Assembly: GCA_016220035.1 (NCBI GenBank) | Contig: JACRIO010000206.1 | Location: 1-33,882, forward strand | Source: Planctomycetota bacterium | GTDB taxonomy: Bacteria; Planctomycetota; UBA1135; GCA-002686595 | Reading direction: 5' to 3' | DNA length: 33,882 nucleotides | Part shown: piece after piece, positions 16,188 through 23,239 of the stretch | Layout: the number at the start of each line of letters is the position of its first letter | Position numbering within the stretch: the first letter of the stretch is position 1 | Position numbers and translations under genes: made by a program | Notes under the pieces: model-generated | The model's input: the letters and a program-made list of their open reading frames with translations, nothing else | Told to the model about the DNA's origin: nothing | Databases searched by the model: none

Positions 16188-16193
16188 TACACT
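16188..16193 (+). promoter_or_regulatory. -10-like box of ATP-grasp 4
   Basis: GCTACACT (TACACT at 16188-16193) is identical to the boxes before 7189 and 11753. It lies 60 bases before the GTG at 16254 but only 15 before an upstream GTG at 16209, which favours the downstream start. Confidence 0.45.
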
Positions 16194-16253
16194 CCCGCGT
16201 TCCCTGGCGTGCCTTCGAGGCCGCACGATCCCCCTGCAAAGGACTCCCCCGTC

Positions 16254-17651
16254 GTGACCACGATCACCCGCAAGATCGGTCTGTCCCTCGGCGCCGACAC
16301 CTGCTGGCCCATCTGCTACGAGGACATCGTTCGCGAGCTCGATCTCGCGCTGCCCCACGGCCCGAAGGGCCAAGACACCCTACGCTTCGAGGTCGAACGC
16401 GTGCGCATCGCGCCCTTCGACCTCGGGCAGGGCTGCCCGTACGACGTCGTCGTCGATCGCCTGACGCACTGGTACGTGCCGACGCGTGAGTGGATCAAGC
16501 GGTCGATCCTGATGGACGGCCTCTACGTCTGGAACAACCCGTGGTCGGTGCAGTCGAACGAGAAGAGCACGACCTACGCGGCGATGCTGAAGCTCGGACT
16601 GCCGATCCCGAAGACGTGGCTCGTCTCGCCCAAGAGCTACGAGGAGAAGAACGACCTGCAGACGACGCTGACGCGCTACGCGGACCTCTTCGACCTGGGC
16701 GCCATCGGCAGGGAGATCGGCTACCCGATGTTCATGAAGCCGTACGACGGCGGCGGCTGGGTCGGCGTCAGCAAGATCGACGACGAAGCCGCGCTGCGCG
16801 ACGCGTACGAGAAGAGCGGCAAGGCGTTCATGCTGCTCCAGAAGGGCGTCGTGCCCTTCGACGCGTTCGTGCGCTGCATCGCGCTCGGCCCGCAGACGCA
16901 CGTGATCAAGTACGACCCGTCGCAGCCGCTCCACCAGCGCTACACGACCGAGCGCGACTTCATGAGCGCGGACGATCGCAAGCTGCTCGAGGACATGACG
17001 CTGACGATCAACGCCTTCTTCGGCTGGGACTTCAACAGCTGCGAGGCGCTCCTGAAGGACCATGTCTGGTATCCGATCGACTACGCGAACCCGTGCCCCG
17101 ATTCGCAGGTGACGAGCCTGCACCAGCACTTCCCGTGGCTCGTCAAGAGCTACGTCCGCTGGTCGCTCTACTGCGCCGCGACGAAGAAGAAGATGCGCCC
17201 GTCGCTCGACTGGGAGCCGTTCTTCGCGGCCCGCGACGAAAAACTCGACCTGCGCACGCAAGTGGCGCGCTACGCGAAGATCGCGCGCGAGCGCCTCGAG
17301 GCCGATCGCTTCGAGGAGTGGTGCGCGAAGCACCTCCCGAACCTCGACGAGGTCGCGTGGAACTACTTCGGCACGCCGAGCGCGAAGGAAGCCATCCGCA
17401 AAAAGGTCGAGATGCTGTTTCCGCTGCACGAGCGGGAGCAGTTCACCGAGCACTTCTTCGCCGAGATCCAGAAGTGGCGCGAGCGTGACGCCGCCGAGCG
17501 CGCGGAGAAGACCAAGGCCAAGGGCCCGAGCGTGCAGCAGCACAGCTTCCTCGCGCCCGCCGGCTCCGCGGCCAAGACGCCGAGCACCGGGACGCATGCC
17601 GACGGCGCGGACAAGGCGTCGAAGCCCGCGAAGAAGAGCTCGAAGAAGTGA
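16254..17651 (+). CDS. ATP-grasp ligase 4, RimK/glutathione-synthetase-like (465 aa)
   Basis: A divergent ATP-grasp protein not closely related to the other three. It shows NNPWSVQSNEKSTTYAAML (94-112), a lysine in YPMFMKPYDGGGWVGV (157-172), FDAFVRCIALG (202-212), and the metal-binding block FFGWDFNSCEALL...YPIDYANPCPDS (256-284), where an acidic residue and Asn are followed by an Asn-Pro pair as in RimK and glutathione-synthetase-type enzymes. A Lys/Ala-rich tail begins near residue 430. I chose GTG 16254 because AAAGGA lies about 10 bases upstream and the promoter-like box is then suitably distant; 16209 (GTG) would add 15 residues. A predicted amide ligase with unknown substrates. The palindrome at 17664-17685 separates it from the esterase. 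Confidence 0.8.
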   Translation: MTTITRKIGLSLGADTCWPICYEDIVRELDLALPHGPKGQDTLRFEVERVRIAPFDLGQGCPYDVVVDRLTHWYVPTREWIKRSILMDGLYVWNNPWSVQSNEKSTTYAAMLKLGLPIPKTWLVSPKSYEEKNDLQTTLTRYADLFDLGAIGREIGYPMFMKPYDGGGWVGVSKIDDEAALRDAYEKSGKAFMLLQKGVVPFDAFVRCIALGPQTHVIKYDPSQPLHQRYTTERDFMSADDRKLLEDMTLTINAFFGWDFNSCEALLKDHVWYPIDYANPCPDSQVTSLHQHFPWLVKSYVRWSLYCAATKKKMRPSLDWEPFFAARDEKLDLRTQVARYAKIARERLEADRFEEWCAKHLPNLDEVAWNYFGTPSAKEAIRKKVEMLFPLHEREQFTEHFFAEIQKWRERDAAERAEKTKAKGPSVQQHSFLAPAGSAAKTPSTGTHADGADKASKPAKKSSKK

Positions 17652-17663
17652 CCCCGTCGCGGT

Positions 17664-17685
17664 CGGCGGAGCGCGCGCTCCGCCG
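17664..17685 (+). terminator. 22-base perfect palindrome between ATP-grasp 4 and esterase
   Basis: The whole of 17664-17685 is self-complementary, giving a 9-bp stem with a GCGC loop. It lies 12 bases after the stop at 17651 and 40 bases before the ATG at 17726. It could be a terminator or attenuator hairpin, or a dimer-binding operator for the esterase gene. Confidence 0.4.
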
Positions 17686-17725
17686 GCCGAACTCGTCTCC
17701 CCCGCACGCACCCCGCTCTTCCCCC

Positions 17726-18469
17726 ATGAGCAAGCAATCCGAGAACTGGTACTCCGAACGCCTGGGCCAGCACGTCACCGTCGCGCGCTGGGGCCAGGTG
17801 GGCACCCCCGTGCTCGTCTTCCCCACCGCCGCGGGCGACGCGGAGGAGTGCGAGCGCTTCCTCCTGCTCGACGTGCTCGCGCCGCTGCTCGAGGCGGGCC
17901 GGATCAAGGTCTACTCCGTCGACTCCATCGCGGGGCAGGCGTGGGTCGATCGCGACATCCCGCGCGACGTCGCGGGCCGACGGCAGAACCAATTCGACGA
18001 GTTCGTCTACCGCGAGGTGATCCCGCTCATCCGCTCGGACTGCAAGTCGCCCGACATCGAGGTCTTCGTCGCGGGTGCGTCGATCGGCGCGTTCAACGCG
18101 CTCGCGGCGATCTGTCGGCATCCCGACGTCTTCTCGAAGGCGATCTGCATGAGCGGGACGTTCGACATCGAACGCTTGTTCGCCGACGGCCAGGTCTCGC
18201 GCGACTTGTGGCACGCCTCGCCGCTCCATTTCATGCCGCGCATGCCGCCGGGCGAGCACTTGGAGAAGCTCAAGACGCGCTTCGTGCTCATGGCGCACGG
18301 CCAAGGCCGCGCCGAGAGTCCCGAGCACAACTGGGGCATGGCGCAGATCCTTGGGGCGAAGGGCATCCCCAATCGCGTCGACGACTGGGGACCCGACTAC
18401 CCGCACGACTGGGTCACGTGGCGCAAGATGCTGCCGAAGTACCTGGACGAGCTCGCGCCGCGCGCGTGA
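17726..18469 (+). CDS. COG4947-like esterase (247 aa)
   Basis: A cytoplasmic esterase-superfamily protein with the esterase-D-type alpha/beta fold. PVLVFPTAAGDAEECERF (28-45) and KVYSVDSIAGQAW (61-73) are typical of the COG4947 group. The nucleophile elbow is GASIGAF (Ser119), CMSGTFDIERLF follows at about 141-152, and the catalytic His is in DYPHDW (His227). The reaction is unknown. From memory, COG4947 proteins are often encoded near ATP-grasp genes, which fits here. The start MSKQSENWY at 17726 is the family-like N-terminus; no strong ribosome-binding site is seen. It converges on the gene at 18980-18531, with a shared hairpin between. Confidence 0.83.
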   Translation: MSKQSENWYSERLGQHVTVARWGQVGTPVLVFPTAAGDAEECERFLLLDVLAPLLEAGRIKVYSVDSIAGQAWVDRDIPRDVAGRRQNQFDEFVYREVIPLIRSDCKSPDIEVFVAGASIGAFNALAAICRHPDVFSKAICMSGTFDIERLFADGQVSRDLWHASPLHFMPRMPPGEHLEKLKTRFVLMAHGQGRAESPEHNWGMAQILGAKGIPNRVDDWGPDYPHDWVTWRKMLPKYLDELAPRA

Positions 18470-18476
18470 AACGAAA

Positions 18477-18508
18477 CGCCCCACGGATCCATGCGGAACC
18501 GCGGGGCG
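18477..18508. terminator. Bidirectional hairpin between convergent genes
   Basis: The arms 18477-18486 and 18499-18508 form a 10-bp stem with one A/C mismatch (a G-U pair on the minus-strand RNA) and a 12-base loop. It lies between the plus-strand stop at 18469 and the minus-strand stop at 18531 and could serve both. Confidence 0.5.
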
Positions 18509-18530
18509 CGGGAGGGGGACCGGATTCGTC

Positions 18531-18980
18531 TCAGGCGGCGCGGCGCGTCTTCGAGGTGATCGTGCGGCGCGTGTTCCACGGCGTGGAGCGCGTGGTCGTG
18601 TTCTTCTTCGCGTTCCAGCGCTTCGTGTTCGCGCCGGTGCGAGTCGTCGAGCGCTTCGACGTCGTGTTCCAGCGCTTCGCGTTCGTCGCGCGCGTGTTCT
18701 TGCGCGCGATCGTGGTCGAGCGCTGGTTCGTGCTCTTGCGCGCCTTCGTGATGCGCTTCGAGGTGTTCCGGCGCGCGTTCTTGGTCGTCGCGCGCATCGT
18801 CGTCGCGTAGAAGCCGTTCCAGTCTCGGATCAGGCCGGGGAACGCGCTCATGAGCGTGCGGAAGGCCTGGATCGTCGTCACCGAGTTCGTCTGGATCTTC
18901 CAGTCGGTGTTGCGCGTCGTCTTGAAGGCCTTGCTGAACTTCTGGATCTGCGTGGGCGTGAACGTGAGCTTCGAGTTCAT
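18531..18980 (-). CDS. Extremely basic Arg/Lys/Thr/Asn-rich low-complexity protein (149 aa)
   Basis: I do not recognise this protein. Residues 1-62 look like a small helical domain (TPTQIQKFSKAFK, TIQAFRTLMSAFPGLIRDWNGFY). From residue 63 it becomes a repetitive tail of Arg, Lys, Thr, Asn and Ser with no acidic residue; about 28 of the last 87 residues are Arg or Lys. The decamer-like unit AKRWNTTSKR / TKRWNAKKN is repeated. The whole protein has two Asp and no Glu. The codons are GC-ended throughout, including in the non-repetitive start, which supports real coding. A nucleic-acid- or polyanion-binding role, like other bacterial proteins with basic tails, is an inference. There is no signal peptide and no clear ribosome-binding site. 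Confidence 0.7.
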   Translation of the reverse strand: MNSKLTFTPTQIQKFSKAFKTTRNTDWKIQTNSVTTIQAFRTLMSAFPGLIRDWNGFYATTMRATTKNARRNTSKRITKARKSTNQRSTTIARKNTRATNAKRWNTTSKRSTTRTGANTKRWNAKKNTTTRSTPWNTRRTITSKTRRAA

Positions 18981-19097
18981 GATTGGGTGCTTGGGGTTTC
19001 GGATCGGGACACCCGCCTCTTCGGACCGGAACTCTCTTCCCGTGAGGAAAAAGCCCGCGCTCGTCCCGAGATCGATCCGCGCCTCGGCGCCGCGCGC

Positions 19098-19103
19098 TAT
19101 CCT
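19098..19103 (+). promoter_or_regulatory. -10-like box next to the toroid gene start
   Basis: GCTATCCT (TATCCT at 19098-19103) lies only 9 bases before the ATG at 19113. If it is real, the transcript would be nearly leaderless and would lose the GGAG at 19105-19108. It may therefore be a chance match. Confidence 0.25.
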
Positions 19104-19112
19104 CGGAGCGCG

Positions 19113-21563
19113 ATGTCCCCCCGCCTCGCAGCCTCGGCGCTCGCCGCCGTCGCGCTCCTGACGCTCCCGCTTCGCGCGCAGGAGTTCGGGCCTTGGCACG
19201 TGATCGGCCCGTTCCCGCATCCCGCGGGCGCTTCGACCTTCGAGCCCGCGGAGCCGCCCGAGCGCGCGCTCGAACGGATGAAGGCCGGGAAGGACGGGCC
19301 CGATCTCGCGACGCCGGTGAAGACGAAGGACGCGGCGCTGCGCTGGACGCCGGTCACGCAGGGCAAAGGCGGCGGACGCGAGCTCGACGTCGGGTTGCTC
19401 GACTTCAACGCGCTCCTCCAGCCGGCGAACGCGCCGCAGGGATGGAACGCGAAGCAGGTTGCGTTCCTCTACCGCCGCGTCGACTGCGCGGACGCGGTGG
19501 AGCTGCCGATCATGCTCGGCAGCGACGACGGCGTGCGCGTGTGGCTGGACGGCGAGGTCGTGCTCGAGCGCGCGGTCGCGCGCGGTCTGAACCTCGAGGA
19601 CGAACAGCTCGTGCTCCGCCTCGCGCGGGGCGTGCACCACCTGCTCGCGAAGGTCACGAACGAAGGCGGTGCGTGGAGTTTCCGCGTCGCGCCTTGGAAA
19701 CGCATCGAGCAGAAGGCGATCGACACGGCGATCGATCGCGGCGTCCAGTACCTGCTCGACGCGCAGCTCCTCGACGGGACGTGGGGCGAGCACCCCGAGT
19801 ACGGCGCGGGCCACACGTCGTTCACGGTCTACACGCTGCTCAAGTCCGGCGTCCCGCCCGAGGATCCCGCGATCGTGCACGCGATGGGCGCGATGGACGT
19901 GCTGGCCTCGGAGCACACGTACTCGGTCGCGTGCCTCGCGCTCGCCCTCGCGGCGACGCACGACGAACGCCACCGCGCGCGCGTCGAGCAGTGCGTGCGC
20001 GACCTGATCGAGTTCCAGGGCGGGCAGGACCTCTTCTCCTATCCGATCCTGCCGAACTACCCGGGCACGCTCCCGGCCGACCTGTCGAACACGCTCTACG
20101 CGGCACTCGCCTTCCGCGCGGCCGAGCGCATGGGCGTCGACGTGCCCGACAAGGTGTGGATCGACCTCGCGCAGGGCACGCTGCGCTGCCTGGGGAAGGA
20201 GCAGGCGCAGCGTTCGGTCGCGACCGGCAAGCCGGCGAGTAAGTCGGCGGGTTTCTCCTACCGCGCCGGCACGTTCGAGTGCACGGGTTCGATGACGACG
20301 GCCGGGCTCTCCGTGCTCGCGCTCGCGCGCGAAGGCACGGGCGCGCGCTTCCCGTCCGCGATGCAGGCGCGCACGAACGCGGCGATCGCACTCGGACTCG
20401 GGTGGCTCGACCAGCACATGGAGTGGGGTCAAAACCCCGGGCAGAACGGGCACCACTACTTCTGGATCTACGGCGTCGAGCGCGCGGGCACGCTGCTCGG
20501 ACTCGACGTGCTCGCGGGCATCGATTGGTACTGGTCGGGGGCCGCGTACCTCGTGAAGAAGCAGAAGGAGAACGGCGCGTGGTCGTCGGGCGGCGACGAA
20601 GCCGGCGAACCGATCGACACGCTGCTCGCGCTGCTCTTCCTCGAGCGCGCGACCGCGCCGATCGGGAGCCCGGGCACGGACCACTCGCGCCCCGATCCGC
20701 GCAAGCCGCGCACCGCGGACGAAGGCGAGCGCAAGACGGAGTGGAGCGCCGGTGCCGCGCGCGATCCGCTAGCGATCCACGCGCGCGGCGAGGCGCAGAC
20801 GGTCCTCTGGGTCGGCGGACTGCGCGACGACCTGAAGCAGGCGATCAGCGGGCCCAAGGGCGTCGAGGTCAAGGAGCTCCAGTTCGTCGGCCGCTGCTCG
20901 GACGAGAAGGAGGACGCCGAGGACGTGATCGGCACCGTGCCGGGCCGCTTCGTCGCGGCGGAGGACCTGCCGCGCCTCGAGCTCACGCACGTCTTCGCGC
21001 GACCGGGCACGTGGACCGTGCGCGGGCGGCTCAACGTCCTCGTCCAGGGCACGCAGTTGCGCGTGATCGACACGCCGACGATCGCGATCGTGGTGCGCGA
21101 CGTGTTCGACCGGCGGCGCCTCGAATACGTGAACGACCCCGGCCGCAACCTGCTGCGCGGGCTCGAACCGAAGTGCGAGGCCTCGAGCAGCGCGCCCCGC
21201 GCGAAGGAGGCGTTCGACGGGCGCTACGCGAGCTCCTGGGAGTGCGACGCGAAGGACGCGAGCCCGTGGATCCGCATCACGCTGCCGCGCGGCCTGCAGG
21301 CGGACCGGCTGACGCTCGCGCAGGCGCTCAACCGTCCGCGCGACACCGCGAAGGCGCGCGCGCGCGAGGTGGAGGTCGTGATCAACGGCGACGTGAAGCT
21401 GCGCCTCGTGATGGACGCGGACAACCGCCTCAAGGGGTCGATCGAGCTCCCGCCGCGCACGGTGGTCCGCACACTGGAGCTCCACATCTTGTCGCTGCAT
21501 GACGGCAAGCTCGGCACGGCATCGGCGGGGTTCAGCGAAATCGAGCTCTTCGCGGGCAAGTGA
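19113..21563 (+). CDS. Large secreted alpha/alpha-toroid (prenyltransferase/squalene-oxidase-like) protein (816 aa)
   Basis: The signal peptide is MSPRLAASALAAVALLTLPLRAQ. Residues about 22-195 form a beta-sandwich with LGSDDGVRVWLDGEVVLER, as in PA14/GLEYA-like carbohydrate-binding segments. Residues about 200-520 contain repeated helix pairs of the prenyltransferase/squalene-cyclase toroid type (AIDRGVQYLLDAQLLDGTWGEH, VERAGTLLG, KKQKENGAWSSGG). From about 680, a segment with AFDGRYASSWECD and SPWIRITLP resembles a discoidin (F5/8 type C) fold. The catalytic DXDD of squalene cyclases is not visible, so this is probably not a terpene cyclase but a secreted scaffold or binding protein, a common planctomycete type. 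GGAG lies 4-5 bases before the ATG. A weak hairpin follows at 21564-21584. Confidence 0.82.
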   Translation: MSPRLAASALAAVALLTLPLRAQEFGPWHVIGPFPHPAGASTFEPAEPPERALERMKAGKDGPDLATPVKTKDAALRWTPVTQGKGGGRELDVGLLDFNALLQPANAPQGWNAKQVAFLYRRVDCADAVELPIMLGSDDGVRVWLDGEVVLERAVARGLNLEDEQLVLRLARGVHHLLAKVTNEGGAWSFRVAPWKRIEQKAIDTAIDRGVQYLLDAQLLDGTWGEHPEYGAGHTSFTVYTLLKSGVPPEDPAIVHAMGAMDVLASEHTYSVACLALALAATHDERHRARVEQCVRDLIEFQGGQDLFSYPILPNYPGTLPADLSNTLYAALAFRAAERMGVDVPDKVWIDLAQGTLRCLGKEQAQRSVATGKPASKSAGFSYRAGTFECTGSMTTAGLSVLALAREGTGARFPSAMQARTNAAIALGLGWLDQHMEWGQNPGQNGHHYFWIYGVERAGTLLGLDVLAGIDWYWSGAAYLVKKQKENGAWSSGGDEAGEPIDTLLALLFLERATAPIGSPGTDHSRPDPRKPRTADEGERKTEWSAGAARDPLAIHARGEAQTVLWVGGLRDDLKQAISGPKGVEVKELQFVGRCSDEKEDAEDVIGTVPGRFVAAEDLPRLELTHVFARPGTWTVRGRLNVLVQGTQLRVIDTPTIAIVVRDVFDRRRLEYVNDPGRNLLRGLEPKCEASSSAPRAKEAFDGRYASSWECDAKDASPWIRITLPRGLQADRLTLAQALNRPRDTAKARAREVEVVINGDVKLRLVMDADNRLKGSIELPPRTVVRTLELHILSLHDGKLGTASAGFSEIELFAGK

Positions 21564-21584
21564 CGGCTCGACCGCCTGGAGCCG
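21564..21584 (+). terminator. Weak hairpin after the toroid gene
   Basis: The arms 21564-21569 and 21579-21584 pair over 6 bp around a 9-base loop, immediately after the stop codon. No T-tract follows. Confidence 0.25.
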
Positions 21585-21771
21585 GGCGAGATCGGCGAGT
21601 CACGGTCCGCGGCGTTCGGACACCCCAGTCGTTCCTGGTGCGTCCCGAGTGCATGGCCACGCCGAAGGCAGTTCGGCCGGCCGCCCAGATCCACTGCGCC
21701 CGCCGGCCTGCGGCAGATCCCATTCTTGGGCGCGGCGGAAAGTCCCCCTTCCCGGCGTGAACCACCATTCG

Positions 21772-21777
21772 TAGAGT
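21772..21777 (+). promoter_or_regulatory. Possible -10 box of the metzincin-like operon
   Basis: CGTAGAGT (TAGAGT at 21772-21777) is a weak match to the recurring GCTA-nnnT motif, 83 bases before the ATG at 21861. The 297-base gap otherwise shows nothing recognisable. Confidence 0.22.
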
Positions 21778-21860
21778 CGAGACCGCACCGTGTCCGCCAC
21801 TCAGGCGTGATGCGGTTTGCGTTTCTTCACCTCGAGACAACTCATTCCAGGAGTGCAGTC

Positions 21861-22412
21861 ATGGATTCCAGACGGGCGCGAAGGCTCTGGTCGGCGGTCC
21901 TACTCGTATCGATCGCGAGCGGCGTGGTCGGCACCGCATGGGCCAACCACCGATGGGGCTGCTGGAGATACGCCGACGCCAACATCAGCTTCTACAACGG
22001 CTGCACGGGGAGCTACTCCACCTACGTCGCGGATGAAGCCATCAACGACGCCAACTCCTGGCACAACTACACCGACGTCAACCTCAGCCCGTCGCCGCAG
22101 GGCACGACCGACCACCTGAACTGCTTCAACGGCTCCTACGGCATCAATGGGTGGCTCGGCATCGCGGAGATCCTCACCTACAACGGCTGCACGATCCTGC
22201 AGGGCAGGGCGCGCTTCAATCAGAGCTACATGGACAATCCAGCGTACGGCTACTCGACGACGAACAAGAAGCACGTCGTTTGCCAGGAGATCGGGCACTT
22301 GTTCGGCCTCGACCACCAGCGGGGCCAGGCGCAGTCCTGCATGAACGACCGGATCCTCAGCGTGCCGAACCCGAATTCACACGACCAGTCCCTCGTCAAC
22401 TCGATCTACTGA
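21861..22412 (+). CDS. Secreted metzincin-like protein with Gln in place of the first zinc His (183 aa)
   Basis: The signal peptide spans residues 1 to about 29 (MDSRRARRLWSAVLLVSIASGVVGTAWA). The motif QEIGHLFGLDH (142-152) fits the metzincin zinc site HExxHxxGxxH except that Gln142 replaces the first His; Glu143, His146, Gly149 and His152 are kept. A Met-turn-like SCMND (Met161) follows, and Cys141 and Cys160 could pair. From memory, a CQExGHxxGLDHQ...CM pattern exists in other bacterial secreted proteins, so this may be a variant family rather than a decayed gene. Whether it is a protease is uncertain. AGGAG lies 8 bases before the ATG. The next gene starts 10 bases after its stop, so the two form an operon. 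Confidence 0.78.
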   Translation: MDSRRARRLWSAVLLVSIASGVVGTAWANHRWGCWRYADANISFYNGCTGSYSTYVADEAINDANSWHNYTDVNLSPSPQGTTDHLNCFNGSYGINGWLGIAEILTYNGCTILQGRARFNQSYMDNPAYGYSTTNKKHVVCQEIGHLFGLDHQRGQAQSCMNDRILSVPNPNSHDQSLVNSIY

Positions 22413-22422
22413 AAGGCGCGCC

Positions 22423-23013
22423 ATGATCACCAAAGTGAAGTTCTGGTCCGTCTCCGCGGCGCTGGCCGTCGTGGGTGTCGTGAGCTCGTCGCTGCTCACC
22501 GCACGCTTCTGCCCCCCGGATGGTCCGCGGAGCGATGCAGCCTGGGCTTTCACCGCGGACAGCGCCAAGGCGCTCGTCACACACGCGGAGGCCATCGTCG
22601 TCGCCAAGGCCGTGGCGAACCACCCGGGCCGCGTCGCGGTGTCCGAGAACGGCGGGGACCTGCTGCCCTTCCAGATCGTCGAGTTCCAGATCGAGGAAGA
22701 GCTGAAGGGTGCGTTCCCCGACGGGCGTGTGTACGTCGAGCGCGCGGGTGGCATCGAGCCGGGCACCGACGTCCACCACGACATCGACATCGATGGCGGC
22801 GAGTTCGAGATCGGCGGAACCTACCTCTTGTTCTTGAACGAGCAGCCCGGAAACACGGGCCTCCATTATCAAGTCAACGCGCAGGCCCGTTACACGATCC
22901 TCCAGGGTCGCCTGCACGGGGTGGATTCCGAAGCAGGGGATCCAGTGCAGCAGGCCTTCCAACGGCGTTCGCCCGCGGAGGCCTCGGCGCTCGTGAAACG
23001 GCTGCTCGACTGA
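22423..23013 (+). CDS. Exported or membrane-anchored protein with possible NTR/TIMP-like fold (196 aa)
   Basis: A hydrophobic segment (about 8-26) acts as signal or anchor. The mature part has the order 'AEAIVVAKAVANH ... PFQIVEFQIEEELKGAFPDGRVYVER ... FEIGGTYLLFL', which resembles the strand order of netrin/TIMP-like OB-fold domains (secreted-protease inhibitors and collagen-binding modules). The usual disulphide cysteines are absent, so this is pattern recognition only. Because it is 10 bases downstream of a secreted metzincin-like gene, a partner or inhibitor role is an attractive inference. A GAAAGG ribosome-binding site lies before the ATG. A strong hairpin ends the operon at 23033-23065. 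Confidence 0.72.
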   Translation: MITKVKFWSVSAALAVVGVVSSSLLTARFCPPDGPRSDAAWAFTADSAKALVTHAEAIVVAKAVANHPGRVAVSENGGDLLPFQIVEFQIEEELKGAFPDGRVYVERAGGIEPGTDVHHDIDIDGGEFEIGGTYLLFLNEQPGNTGLHYQVNAQARYTILQGRLHGVDSEAGDPVQQAFQRRSPAEASALVKRLLD

Positions 23014-23032
23014 GAGCTCGGCTCCGGCAGCG

Positions 23033-23065
23033 GCGCGAGGGTGTCCGAGTCGGACGCCCTCGCGC
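23033..23065. terminator. Strong hairpin between convergent operons
   Basis: The arms 23033-23041 and 23057-23065 (9 bp, perfect) continue through a T/G position into a further 6-bp pairing (23043-23048 with 23050-23055). It starts 20 bases after the stop at 23013 and lies in the 226-base gap before the convergent stop at 23240. There is no T-tract. Confidence 0.55.
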
Positions 23066-23239
23066 TGTCGTTCCCACCAGTGTTCTCCACTTGCGAGGCG
23101 TCGGGCTGGCTCCATGTCTCACCATCGTCACGCCGAGGGAACCGACTCCGAGCAGGAATTCGCGCGACCTGCGCCCCACCAACCACTCACGGTCCCTGGG
23201 CGCAGTCCGTCGAGTCTTTTCCACCTCGGCAGCGCGAAA

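Noticed and set aside
19113-21563. A functional terpene (squalene) cyclase
   Set aside because: The toroid repeats are present, but I cannot see the DXDD catalytic motif, and the protein is secreted with extra binding domains.
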